Shown: piece after piece, positions 7,836 to 15,945 of the stretch
Layout of the letters: every line of letters begins with the position of its first letter
How positions within the stretch are numbered: position 1 is the stretch's first letter
NCBI RefSeq assembly: GCF_005049235.1
Contig: NZ_SUMD01000009.1
Coordinates: 1 to 64,000 of the forward strand
Direction of reading: 5' to 3'
Length of the DNA: 64,000 nucleotides
From: Rhodococcus oryzae
Lineage (GTDB): Bacteria; Actinomycetota; Actinomycetes; Mycobacteriales; Mycobacteriaceae
Notes under the pieces: generated by a model
Seen by the model: only the letters and a program-made list of their open reading frames with translations
Database searches by the model: none
What the model was told of the DNA's origin: nothing
Translations under genes and position numbers: made by a program

Positions 7836-9013
7836 TCGATACCACCGGATGCGATCGATGCCCAGTACGTGCCGTCGAGCATGGCCTCGAGCGTTGCCCG
7901 GTGCAGGATCATCTCGTCCGGGTTCGCCGGCAGCTCGGCCTGGCCGAACGCCACGGCGCGGCTCTGCACGCGGAACATGATCACGGCGTGCCGCAGCGCG
8001 GCGTAGAGCGTGTAGAAATCCAGGTCCGTAGGCCGGTGACCGGTCAGCTGCAGGTAGGTGTCCGACACCTCGTCGCGGCGGAGAAAATCGGGCATCCCGG
8101 GGAGGCCGGCCATCGCGGCAAGATCCTCGAAGAACCTGTGCTGGAAGATCATCCAGCCGAGATCGAGCTCCCGCGGTCCGAGCGCGGCCATCTCCCAGTC
8201 GAGTACGGCGGCAGGCTCGAAGTCCCGGTACATCATGTTGCCGATCCGGGAGTCGCCCCAACAGAGCACCGCCGGACCGGCATCGGCGGGCAGGTTCGCC
8301 TCGATCCAGTCGAAGCCCCGCTCGATCAGCGGGGACCGCGGGCCGTCGGCGATCACCCACTCGTAGTAGCGCCGCTGCTCCTCGACGTGCGCACGCAGAG
8401 CTTCCACTCCGGTCGGTTCGGTGCCGCCGGGGACCAGATTCGGGCAGGCCCGGTGGGGCTCGGTCATGGCATGCAGTTCGCCGAGCACCCGGACCGAGGA
8501 CTGTTGGAGCCGGGACCGGTCCGCGGCCGAGGCCTCGGACAGCCAGGACCCGAACGTGTACGGCATGACGTCGGGCGGAACCTCCCCGTCGAGCCTCTCC
8601 ATCACGAAGAACTCGCCGCCGAGCGCGTCGGGCGAGGTCTCGGACCAGTACACCCGGGGGATCGGCACCGAGGTGTGCGCGGCGACGGCGCGCATGACCT
8701 GGAACTGCTGGTCCAGGTCGTAGGACGGGAAGATCGGGGTCGTGCTGGCGCGCGGGGCGATGCGGGCGACCAGGCGGTGCTCGGTTCGATGTCCGTCCTC
8801 GGTCCAGGTCGCGTCGAACAGCACGGTCTCGTTGGACATGCCGTTCGCGGCCGGCACGTCGACCGAGGTCACCTCGGGCTCCGCGCCGGGGTCCAGCACG
8901 GTCGCGAGCCAGCGTCCGAGGCTGTTGCGCATCACTGCGGGGTCGTTGCGGGATTCGCCGGGGCGAGCGAGCTCGGCGTAATCGGGATCTACGCCGACAG
9001 TTTCAGAGGTCAT
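7832..9013 (-). CDS. APH/choline-kinase-like phosphotransferase
   Basis: A 393-residue kinase-fold protein of the aminoglycoside phosphotransferase superfamily (ACAD10/11 kinase-like subgroup). The catalytic loop reads WGDSRIGNMM (usual HGDxxxxN, with tryptophan in place of the first histidine) and the metal-binding motif is LDWEMA (usual DxD/DWE). The glycine-rich ATP loop is in NGMSNET. In mycobacteria such proteins sit near lipid or steroid genes and may phosphorylate hydroxyacyl substrates; no resistance role is implied. GAGGAG lies five bases before the ATG at 9013. The gene is divergent from a TetR gene and coupled by ATGA to the next gene. Confidence 0.8.
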   Translation of the reverse strand: MTSETVGVDPDYAELARPGESRNDPAVMRNSLGRWLATVLDPGAEPEVTSVDVPAANGMSNETVLFDATWTEDGHRTEHRLVARIAPRASTTPIFPSYDLDQQFQVMRAVAAHTSVPIPRVYWSETSPDALGGEFFVMERLDGEVPPDVMPYTFGSWLSEASAADRSRLQQSSVRVLGELHAMTEPHRACPNLVPGGTEPTGVEALRAHVEEQRRYYEWVIADGPRSPLIERGFDWIEANLPADAGPAVLCWGDSRIGNMMYRDFEPAAVLDWEMAALGPRELDLGWMIFQHRFFEDLAAMAGLPGMPDFLRRDEVSDTYLQLTGHRPTDLDFYTLYAALRHAVIMFRVQSRAVAFGQAELPANPDEMILHRATLEAMLDGTYWASIASGGIE

Positions 9014-9057
9014 CACCACTCCTCGTGGTTCGGGTGGCGCCGATGCGCACGTGGCGA

Positions 9058-9082
9058 TAGTCGATACACTTTGTATCGACTA
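9058..9082. promoter_or_regulatory. TetR operator, perfect 11+3+11 inverted repeat
   Basis: Arms TAGTCGATACA (9058-9068) and TGTATCGACTA (9072-9082) are perfect complements around CTT. The site is centred in the divergent promoter region between the phosphotransferase and TetR genes and is the obvious operator for that regulator. Confidence 0.8.
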
Positions 9083-9137
9083 AAGTCGTGACAGAATGTA
9101 ACGGCCATCACACGAGGACGCAAGGGGTTTGCAGAAA

Positions 9138-9758
9138 ATGCCGAAGGAACCCGAGGCCAAGCACCGGCTCGGACCGCAACGAAACCCGGCGATCGACGCG
9201 GCGGTGCTGGAGGCCACCAGGCAGTTGCTGGTGGACAAGGGGTACGCGGGGACCTCGATCGACGCCATCGCGACCCTCGCGGGCGTCGGGCGGCCGGCGA
9301 TCTACCGGCGTTGGCCGTCGAAGGCCCACATCGTCAACGATGCGATCTATCCGGTCCTGGACGTGGAGGAGGGTGCCGACCTCACCGAGCTCGGCGCCCA
9401 GGGCACGATCGCGGACCAGATTCGCGCGCTGGTCCAGGGCGCGGTCGCCCTCTTCGCATCGCCGGCCACCCGGGCCGCGGCCCCTGGACTCATGAGCGAG
9501 GTGCGGACCAACGGGGAGTTGCGTGAGGTCCTGGTGGTGCAACAGCTCGCCGGGGTGCGGATGGAGCTGAAGCGTCGGCTCGAGGCGGCGAGGGAGCGGG
9601 GCGAGATCCGCGACGGAGTCGACGCGGACACCCTCCTCGACATCATGGCCGGCGCGGCCATCTTCGCGCTGTCCGTCCGTGACGTCAGCGATCCCGGGCC
9701 GCTCGCCGACTCGTTGGCCGACATCGTCCTGCGCGGCATCCTGCCCCCGGGGCAGTAG
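9138..9758 (+). CDS. TetR/AcrR family transcriptional regulator
   Basis: A 206-residue TetR regulator with a clear DNA-binding domain (VLEATRQLLVDKGYAGTSIDAIA, then LAGVGRPAIYRRWPSK) and a C-terminal TetR_C-like ligand domain. The ATG at 9138 has AAGGGG ten bases upstream; a TTG nine bases earlier is an alternative. It is divergent from the phosphotransferase/unknown pair, and the perfect operator in between suggests repression of both its own gene and the pair. Confidence 0.88.
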   Translation: MPKEPEAKHRLGPQRNPAIDAAVLEATRQLLVDKGYAGTSIDAIATLAGVGRPAIYRRWPSKAHIVNDAIYPVLDVEEGADLTELGAQGTIADQIRALVQGAVALFASPATRAAAPGLMSEVRTNGELREVLVVQQLAGVRMELKRRLEAARERGEIRDGVDADTLLDIMAGAAIFALSVRDVSDPGPLADSLADIVLRGILPPGQ

Positions 9759-10132
9759 GCGCCTCCGGGCGCACACCCGTTGACGGGGTCGCACCCGTTC
9801 TGGCGCTGCAATGCGTGTGCGTTCTTGTCAGAAGGTGTGCGCGACAGGAGCGGCATTCGGGGCGGACTGCTGGACGGAAACTCGGATTCGCCCGGCGCGA
9901 TGGTGAAGAATGGATCCGTACCTCGCGGGAGAGTGCGCCCTGGTCGCTGATCCGGCTCGGCGGCGTCGACATCCTGATCTGCAACGCCTGCGTGGCCACC
10001 GGCCTCACCGCATCGCCGTCGAAGAAGCTCGGCGCAGAGGGACTTTCGCAATCTCCAACGGCGGTGCGACACCACGATTCTCGTGATCTCCCGACTCGTG
10101 CGAGCGCAGGAACCTTCGTCGAAGGGGGCACG
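9759..10132 (+). other. 374-bp gap with a possible SDR gene relic
   Basis: No intact gene is seen. One forward frame around 9950-10010 reads LGGVDILICNACVATG, which strongly recalls the VDILVNNAG motif of short-chain dehydrogenases, but sequence before and after it is not SDR-like. A decayed SDR fragment is the best explanation. The last part, with GAAGGGGG, is the ribosome-binding region of the next gene. Confidence 0.35.
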
Positions 10133-10942
10133 ATGAGATTCACCCGATTCGCCCGAGCCGTTCTGTTGGTGCTGACCATGCTCGCGACCACGTTTGTGGC
10201 GGGCGTGGTGCCGGCCTCCGCCGCGCCGCGTCCGACGATCGTGCTGGTGCACGGCGCCTTCGCCGACACCACCAGCTGGGACGGCGTCGCGGCCGACCTG
10301 CGTGGGCGCGGCTACACCGTCGTCGTGCCCGACAATCCATTGCGCGGACCCGGCTACGACTCCGCCGCGATCGAGAAGACCCTGGCCGGGATCTCCGGCC
10401 CGGTCGTCCTCGTCGGTCATTCGTACGGTGGCGCCGTCATCACCAACGCCCAGAACCCGAACGTCAAGGCCCTGGTCTATGTCGCGGCCTTTGCGCCCGC
10501 GCAGGGCGAGCCGGTGATGCTGGCCCTCGACCCGATCCGGTTCCCCGGCAGCCAGCTGCTCCCGCCTGCGCTGCAGGTGAAGGTCGTCGACGACGCCCAG
10601 GCGATCGGTGGGAAGAACCTCGACGGCTACATCGCCGACGACGCCTTCCATCGCATCTTCGCACCCGACGTCAGTGACGCGACGGCCGCGAACATGCTGG
10701 CGCACCAGCGCTCGATCGCGCTGTGGGCCAACCTCGAACCGTCCGGCCCGACCTCCTGGTCGGCCACACCGAGCTGGTACCTGGTCTCCGCGGGCGACAC
10801 GGTCATCCCGCCCGCCTCGCAGCGCTTCATGGCCAACCGGATCGGCGCACACACCAGCGAGGTCCAGGCCTCGCACGTCGCGCTGGTCTCCCAACCACGA
10901 GTCGTGGCCGACACGATCGTCGCGGCCGCCGACGCCACCTAG
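10133..10942 (+). CDS. Secreted alpha/beta hydrolase
   Basis: A 269-residue alpha/beta-fold hydrolase with a signal peptide (RAVLLVLTMLATTFVAGVVPASAA). The fold begins at TIVLVHGAF, where HG supports the oxyanion hole; the nucleophile elbow is GHSYGG (S97), and the likely acid and base are D in SAGDTVIPP and H in QASHVAL. It resembles the small secreted or salicylate-esterase-like family common in actinobacteria. The ester substrate is unknown. The ATG at 10133 follows GAAGGGGG. A strong hairpin terminator follows and separates it from convergent rsgA. Confidence 0.85.
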   Translation: MRFTRFARAVLLVLTMLATTFVAGVVPASAAPRPTIVLVHGAFADTTSWDGVAADLRGRGYTVVVPDNPLRGPGYDSAAIEKTLAGISGPVVLVGHSYGGAVITNAQNPNVKALVYVAAFAPAQGEPVMLALDPIRFPGSQLLPPALQVKVVDDAQAIGGKNLDGYIADDAFHRIFAPDVSDATAANMLAHQRSIALWANLEPSGPTSWSATPSWYLVSAGDTVIPPASQRFMANRIGAHTSEVQASHVALVSQPRVVADTIVAAADAT

Positions 10943-10950
10943 GCGGGCGC

Positions 10951-10989
10951 GGGCCGTCGAACAGGTGCCCGCCACCTGCTCGACGGCCC
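10951..10989. terminator. Bidirectional hairpin terminator
   Basis: GGGCCGTCGA-A-CAGGTG pairs with CACCTG-C-TCGACGGCCC (16 pairs with one mismatch, 5-base loop) between the convergent hydrolase and rsgA genes. Confidence 0.8.
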
Positions 10990-11003
10990 ATGGCCGCGCC
11001 GAT

Positions 11004-12026
11004 CTACCGGTTGCGGTAACGCTCCTTGAGCCAGCGTGACTGCACCTTGACCTGGCGTGTCCGCTCGGCCTGCAGGCGTGCGTCGGTGCGCGCGGCCATC
11101 CACTCGTTCTCGCGTTGCAGCTTGCGGTAGCTGTCGAGCCGGCGCTGCGGCAGCTCCTCGCGCTCGACGGCATCGCGTACCGCACAACCCGGTTCGGCGT
11201 CGTGGTTGCAGTCGCCGAACCGGCACTGCTCGGCGAGGGCGTCGATCTCGCTGAACGCCCGGCCGATTCCGTCGGCCGCGTCCCATAGCCCGACGCCACG
11301 AAGCCCCGGGGTGTCGATGAGGGTGCCGCCGCCCGGCAGCGGCACCAGCTCACGGTGCGCGGTGACGTGACGGCCCTTGTGATCGCCGTGCCGGACCTCG
11401 CCTGTCGCGAACAGGTCCTCGCCGAGGAGTGCGTTCGCCAGCGTCGACTTGCCCGCGCCGGACTGCCCGACGAGCGCGACGGTGCCGTCGACCGCCGCGA
11501 TCAGAACATCGAGGCCGTCCCCGGTCCTGGCGCTGACCGCGAGCACCGTGGCGCCGGGCGCGATCGCCCCGACATCCGCGAGGGTGCGGGAGACATCCAG
11601 GGCCGCATCGGCTTTCGTCAACGCGACCATGGGTGTCGCCCCGCTCTCCCAGGCGAGGGCGAGGAAGCGTTCGATGCGGCCGAGGTCGACGTCGGTATCG
11701 AGCGCGGCCGCGATGACGACGGTGTCCACGTTGGCCGCGAGCACCTGACTCTCGGAGCGGATCGATGCCGAGGCGCGCACGATCGCGCTGCGTCGGGGCA
11801 GGACGTCCACGACGACCGAGCCGCCGACGGTGACCCAGTCGCCGGTGCAGACCGACTGGGCGCCGGTGCGCGCGCGGATTTGCCCGGACGCGGTGACGAC
11901 GTCGCATTCGCCGCGGTCGACACGGACGACGCGGCCCGGTTCGTAGAGGTCGAGTTCGAGGGTGCTGAAGGCGTGGGAGACCGACTCGTTCCAGCCGAAG
12001 CGGACGAGGTGATGGGGATTGAACAT
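11004..12026 (-). CDS. rsgA: Ribosome small-subunit-dependent GTPase A
   Basis: A 340-residue circularly permuted GTPase. Motifs appear in the permuted order: TKAD (G4, about residue 137), the P-loop GQSGAGKST (G1, about 187) and DTPG (G3, about 238). An N-terminal OB-like domain precedes them, and the zinc-binding C-terminal motif CRFGDCNHDAEPGC follows. The protein matures the 30S subunit and releases RbfA. AAGGAT lies before the ATG at 12026. The 225 bp upstream to the next gene hold no recognisable gene. Confidence 0.92.
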   Translation of the reverse strand: MFNPHHLVRFGWNESVSHAFSTLELDLYEPGRVVRVDRGECDVVTASGQIRARTGAQSVCTGDWVTVGGSVVVDVLPRRSAIVRASASIRSESQVLAANVDTVVIAAALDTDVDLGRIERFLALAWESGATPMVALTKADAALDVSRTLADVGAIAPGATVLAVSARTGDGLDVLIAAVDGTVALVGQSGAGKSTLANALLGEDLFATGEVRHGDHKGRHVTAHRELVPLPGGGTLIDTPGLRGVGLWDAADGIGRAFSEIDALAEQCRFGDCNHDAEPGCAVRDAVEREELPQRRLDSYRKLQRENEWMAARTDARLQAERTRQVKVQSRWLKERYRNR

Positions 12027-12251
12027 GGGTGATCCTTCGACAAGGGCGCCGACCGGGTCACGTCACGTGGGGCCTCGGTCAGGCGGGAGGGCAGGGGAGC
12101 GAGACGGCGCATGCGGCGCCGAACGGCCAGGCGGCCATGCGGTTCCCCTCCTCGGAGTCGACTGTCGGATCGGACCCATCGATGTTGCAGCAGGAGGAGG
12201 TCCTGCCGCAACCGATTTTTGTGAGGCTCGCGATGCCTGCCGATCGCTCGC

Positions 12252-12926
12252 CTATCCGAGCGGTCCGGCACCCCGTTGCTCGAGCAGTGCCGTCATCAGC
12301 CCGGTCTCTGAGCCCTGCTCCAGAATCATGCTGCGCGCGGTCTGCTTGACCGGGCCGTCGTCGAGCAGGTGGTCCGCGGCCTGAGCCATGGCGATTCCGC
12401 CGAGGTGGTGGCGCTGCATCAGTTGCAGGAAAAGCGTTTCGGCGTCCCGGCCGCGGGCGGCGGCGAGGGCGTCGAGCTCAGCGGTGGTGGCCATGCCGGG
12501 CATGAGCGCCGCCGATGGGTCGGCTGGCGGGCTCGCGGGCGGGCTTGCGGCGTGGCGCGCATGGGCGCCGCCGGTTTCGTGGTCGGCCCCCATCCAGGCC
12601 ATCGGCACGGGGTTGGCGGCGGTGACGCCCGCGAGCCGGAGCCAGCCCATCAGGGTGCCGACCTCGATGCGCTGGGCGTCACCGATCTGCTCGGCGAGGC
12701 GGGCGACGCCCGGATCGACCCCGGGGTCCAGTCGCTGGACCATCATCAGCGCCTGCTGGTGATGCCCCGCCATGTCCTGGATGAAGCCGATCTCGGTGTC
12801 GTTCAACACCGTTGTGGCGACCTGTGGTTCGTCGATGACGAGTGGACGGAGCGCCGCGCCCAGGGCGAGGAAGAGCAGCGCAGCCGCCCCGAGCGCGGCG
12901 AACCGAATCCAGGTTGCCTTCGTCAT
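12252..12926 (-). CDS. DUF305 membrane-anchored protein
   Basis: A 224-residue protein with one N-terminal membrane segment (FAALGAAALLFLALGAAL) and an extracytoplasmic DUF305 domain. The duplicated histidine motifs of the family are present: DMAGHHQQALMM near residue 52 and MQRHHLGGIAMA near 170, separated by a Pro/Ala/Ser- and His-rich linker. Some DUF305 proteins bind copper, so metal binding by the HH pairs is plausible but not shown. Its ATG overlaps the stop of the upstream LVIVD gene as ATGA, indicating tight coupling. Confidence 0.85.
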   Translation of the reverse strand: MTKATWIRFAALGAAALLFLALGAALRPLVIDEPQVATTVLNDTEIGFIQDMAGHHQQALMMVQRLDPGVDPGVARLAEQIGDAQRIEVGTLMGWLRLAGVTAANPVPMAWMGADHETGGAHARHAASPPASPPADPSAALMPGMATTAELDALAAARGRDAETLFLQLMQRHHLGGIAMAQAADHLLDDGPVKQTARSMILEQGSETGLMTALLEQRGAGPLG

Positions 12927-14494
12927 GATCCGAGCGTGGACTTCTGGTCCGCGGGCGGGTCGTAGACGTCGTTGTCGAGTTGCAGGGCCATGAATCCGTT
13001 GTCGGAGCAGGTGACCCAGAGCTGGGTGCCGCGCCACTGCGGCGGCGAGAAGCACCAGTCGGTGGTCAGGTCGCCGCCCGCGATCATCCCGGTGCGCGAG
13101 GTGAGCGCCTCGTCCATGTTGAACTTGCCCTGCTCCTTGGCCTGCATCGCGGCCGAGATGCTGAGCGCCGGGATTCCCAGGACCGACGCCAGCGCGTGCG
13201 GAGAGTTCCAGCGTTCGAGGTTGCGGCCCTTCATCGCGGGCGGGTTGTAGTAGGCGATCTCCCGCACGTCGAAGGGATCCCTCACGTCGAACACCCGGAT
13301 TCCCGAGGAGCTCCAGCCGCAGGCGAGGGCGGTCGGGTTGGTCGGCCGGTCCGCCGCGCAGTAGTGCGACTCATAGCCGAATGCCGAACCGCCGGAAGCG
13401 GACCCGATGGCCGAGTCCTGGTTCTCCGGGAGGTTGATCTCGAGCTTGATCGTGTTGACGATGCGGGGGTTGGCGTCCTCGGAGACGTCGATCAGCTTCA
13501 CCCCGCCGGAACCGCCCTCGTTGGGGGTGAACAGGTAGGGCGTGCCGTCGTAGGTGACCGGGACGCTGTGCTGCGTCGCCATGCCGTCGGTCCAGGTCAG
13601 CTGAGCGAGCTGGGGGACCTGGGGATTGGGATCGCGGCGTTGCACCGCGCTGGTGTCGAGAACCGTGATGCCACCGCCGTTGTCCGACAGGTACATCCGG
13701 TTGCCGTCGGGGGTGATGCCGAACCCGTGGGCGGACTGGCCGATCAGGCCCTGCCAGATGACGCGCGGGTTGGCCGGGTCGGCGAGGTCGACGGCGCTGA
13801 CCACACTCGGGGCGATTCCCGAGGACCAGTAGGTGTTGCCGTCGGGGGAGAAGCCGCCCTCGTGGGAGGTGATGGGCAGCGGCATCTGCAGGTCCGTGCC
13901 CGGACCGGGGTTCAGCAGGCGCGGGTGGGCGCAATCGGAGATGTCGTACACCGAGAGCAGGCCGCTGCCGGTGAGCGCGGGGACGCCGGTGCCGACCAGG
14001 AGCTTGCGCTTCTCGTTGACCTTGAGGCTCTCCCACGTGCCTGCGAGCATGGCGGGTTCGGTCAGGTTCGCGGTGGGGACCGGGTGGGCCGGGTCGGACA
14101 CGTCCAGGACCTGAACGCCGGGGGAAGGGCCGAGGAGGTCGCCGGGGAAGATCGTGCCCAGGTAGGCGCAGTGGTCATAGGAGGCCGAGACGATGCCGGC
14201 CCCGCGCCCCGCGAATCCCCCGAGCGCGGAGGTGTTGCAGCGGTATCCCTTGGTGCTGCGACCGTTGTCGCGCTCGGCGGCGGGAACGTCGCCCTGCAGT
14301 CCGGTCTCCGGCAGCGAACCGGGGCCGCAGTCCGCGAGCGCAGCCGTGCTGGTCGCGACGGTGTGGTTCTCGAGCACCCTGCCCGGCGCATCGGACTGGG
14401 GCGCGGCGGCGCCGCTGACCATCGGCAGCAACAGTGCCGCGGCCGCCGCGAGTGCGGCTGCTCGGCCGGCGCGCACGACAGACCTGGAGTTCAC
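12923..14494 (-). CDS. Secreted LVIVD-repeat beta-propeller protein
   Basis: A 523-residue exported protein (signal peptide ending near MVSGAAA, about residue 30). The body has repeated blades of the LVIVD/YVTN type, for example VQVLDVSDPAHPV, LSVYDISDCAHPRLL, VSAVDLADPANPRV and VKLIDVSEDANPRIV, spaced as in a seven-bladed propeller. No catalytic motif is visible. It is the first gene of an operon with the DUF305 gene; both products act outside the membrane, so they may form one complex. The GTG at 14494 is preceded by AGAGGGGA. An inverted repeat just upstream suggests control by the divergent TetR. Confidence 0.8.
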   Translation of the reverse strand: MNSRSVVRAGRAAALAAAAALLLPMVSGAAAPQSDAPGRVLENHTVATSTAALADCGPGSLPETGLQGDVPAAERDNGRSTKGYRCNTSALGGFAGRGAGIVSASYDHCAYLGTIFPGDLLGPSPGVQVLDVSDPAHPVPTANLTEPAMLAGTWESLKVNEKRKLLVGTGVPALTGSGLLSVYDISDCAHPRLLNPGPGTDLQMPLPITSHEGGFSPDGNTYWSSGIAPSVVSAVDLADPANPRVIWQGLIGQSAHGFGITPDGNRMYLSDNGGGITVLDTSAVQRRDPNPQVPQLAQLTWTDGMATQHSVPVTYDGTPYLFTPNEGGSGGVKLIDVSEDANPRIVNTIKLEINLPENQDSAIGSASGGSAFGYESHYCAADRPTNPTALACGWSSSGIRVFDVRDPFDVREIAYYNPPAMKGRNLERWNSPHALASVLGIPALSISAAMQAKEQGKFNMDEALTSRTGMIAGGDLTTDWCFSPPQWRGTQLWVTCSDNGFMALQLDNDVYDPPADQKSTLGS

Positions 14495-14512
14495 GCTTTG
14501 TTTCCCCTCTAA

Positions 14513-14530
14513 CCGGACACCGTTGTCCGG
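14513..14530. promoter_or_regulatory. Putative TetR operator, 7+4+7 inverted repeat
   Basis: CCGGACA and TGTCCGG flank CCGT, 19-36 bp before the LVIVD gene start and in the divergent region shared with the TetR gene at 14641. Confidence 0.5.
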
Positions 14531-14640
14531 ATGGTTGTGTAGTGTGCGTCACAGCGACTGTTGAGTCAAGCGTCAGATCACCGTTCAGCGCACTCCCCGC
14601 GGCGGCGGTCCGGGATACTCACCTCCGTAGGGTGGTGGGC

Positions 14641-15210
14641 GTGAACGCAGAGCGCCGCGTCAATCGAGGCCCCCAGGCCGCGGCGGGAAACCGTGCCGCG
14701 CTGGTCGATGCGGCGCGCCGGGTGTTCGCCGAGAACGGCGTCGATGCGCCGCTGAGCCTGATCGCGCGCGCCGCCGGGGTCGGCCAGGGCAGCCTCTACC
14801 GCCACTTCCCGAACCGGGAGAGCATCATCCTGGCGGTGTTCGAGGACAACATCGCCGAGATCGAGGATCTGGCGACCCGGCCGGAATCGACGCTCGACGA
14901 GATCCTCGAGTTCATCGTCGAGCAGATCACCGCCTCAACGGCATTTGTCGCGATGCTCATCCCTGCCGGACTGGAGGACCCTCGGCTCGTCGAGGTCAGT
15001 GTGCGGTTCACCGACCTGCTGGTCGGCAAGGTCGAGGGTGCTCGCCGGGCCGGCGCCATCGCGCCTGAGGTGGAGGCGGCAGACGTGGTGTTGGCGCTGG
15101 CGATGTTCGCGCCCATCCTGCTCCAGAGCGACGAGGACTCCCGTCGCGACACTGCCGACCGGGCGTGGCGGTTGTTGCGTCGCGGGTTGGGGGCCAAACC
15201 GATCCGGTAG
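14641..15210 (+). CDS. TetR/AcrR family transcriptional regulator
   Basis: A 189-residue TetR regulator. The DNA-binding region reads LVDAARRVFAENGVDAPLSLIA followed by AGVGQGSLYRHFPNRESI. The GTG at 14641 starts MNAERRVNRG; upstream GTG codons (14632, 14635) are alternatives, since no strong ribosome-binding site distinguishes them. It is divergent from the LVIVD-DUF305 operon and the palindrome at 14513-14530 is a plausible target. Confidence 0.82.
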   Translation: MNAERRVNRGPQAAAGNRAALVDAARRVFAENGVDAPLSLIARAAGVGQGSLYRHFPNRESIILAVFEDNIAEIEDLATRPESTLDEILEFIVEQITASTAFVAMLIPAGLEDPRLVEVSVRFTDLLVGKVEGARRAGAIAPEVEAADVVLALAMFAPILLQSDEDSRRDTADRAWRLLRRGLGAKPIR

Positions 15211-15213
15211 ACC

Positions 15214-15813
15214 TCAGCAATCCTCATGATATTGGGTCGCATGTTCTTTCGGTCGTGCGCGCACGTGGGCCCGCTCGCCCTGCGGCCCGAACAGGTGGAG
15301 GATCTCGACAGGCTGTTCGCCTGCCGGGCCGAACCAGTGCGGCTCGCTGGTGTCGAACTCGGCCACCTCCCCGGGGCGCAGCAGCACCTCGCGCTCGCCG
15401 AGGATCAGCCGCAGGTCTCCCGCGAGGACATACAGCCACTCGTATCCGGTGTGGGTGACCAGCTTCGGCGTGCACGGCCCGATCACCTGCTTGAAGACCT
15501 GAACCCGGCCCGGGTAGTTGGTCAGCGAGATGACGACGCTGCCGTTGCGGCGTCGCCGCGGTGTGAGGTGGACGCGCGGATCGCCGGTGGCCGGAGCCCC
15601 GACGAGCTGGTCGAGCGCCACCCGATGCACCCGGCCAAGGGGCACAAGAAGATCCAGGGTGGGGCGTCGCTTGCCCGATTCGAGCCGTGACAGCGCGCTG
15701 ACGGAGATGCCGGTCGCGGCGGAGAGCGCCTCGAGGGTCATACCGCGATCACGGCGGAGCGAGCGCAGTCGTGGTCCCACGTCGGCGAGCATCTGCTCGA
15801 GCTCGGTATCCAT
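15214..15813 (-). CDS. XRE-cupin transcriptional regulator
   Basis: A 199-residue regulator with an N-terminal XRE helix-turn-helix (LRSLRRDRGMTLEALSAATG, then VSALSRLESGKRRPTLDLL) and a C-terminal cupin domain (HTGYEWLYVLAGDLRLILG, then PGEVAEFDTSEPHWF). The cupin pocket probably senses a small molecule or bound metal. The gene is divergent from an MFS exporter gene, which is the likely target. Its stop lies three bases from that of the convergent TetR gene. Confidence 0.88.
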   Translation of the reverse strand: MDTELEQMLADVGPRLRSLRRDRGMTLEALSAATGISVSALSRLESGKRRPTLDLLVPLGRVHRVALDQLVGAPATGDPRVHLTPRRRRNGSVVISLTNYPGRVQVFKQVIGPCTPKLVTHTGYEWLYVLAGDLRLILGEREVLLRPGEVAEFDTSEPHWFGPAGEQPVEILHLFGPQGERAHVRARPKEHATQYHEDC

Positions 15814-15822
15814 GCCGCCATC

Positions 15823-15839
15823 TTTGCAGTCTTCGCAAA
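15823..15839. promoter_or_regulatory. Weak candidate XRE operator
   Basis: TTTGC and GCAAA flank seven bases, ten bases upstream of the XRE-cupin start codon in the divergent region with the MFS gene. The arms are short, so this is tentative. Confidence 0.25.
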
Positions 15840-15945
15840 TTATCTACCGGGTCCGAGTCATCGACTGCGACGATCCTCCGACGAATGGGGATCGGCGCAA
15901 CGGGGATCCGCGCCCGGTCCGGACGAACCGACCGGAGGAATGATC

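Noticed and set aside
7836-8360. N-terminal extension of the unknown protein at 6672-7835
   Set aside because: It overlaps the phosphotransferase gene in another frame; the ATGA overlap at 7832-7835 gives a better start.
9347-11353. A 668-codon open frame on the minus strand
   Set aside because: Antisense to a TetR gene and the secreted hydrolase, both of which have clear family motifs; no recognisable domain in the antisense product.
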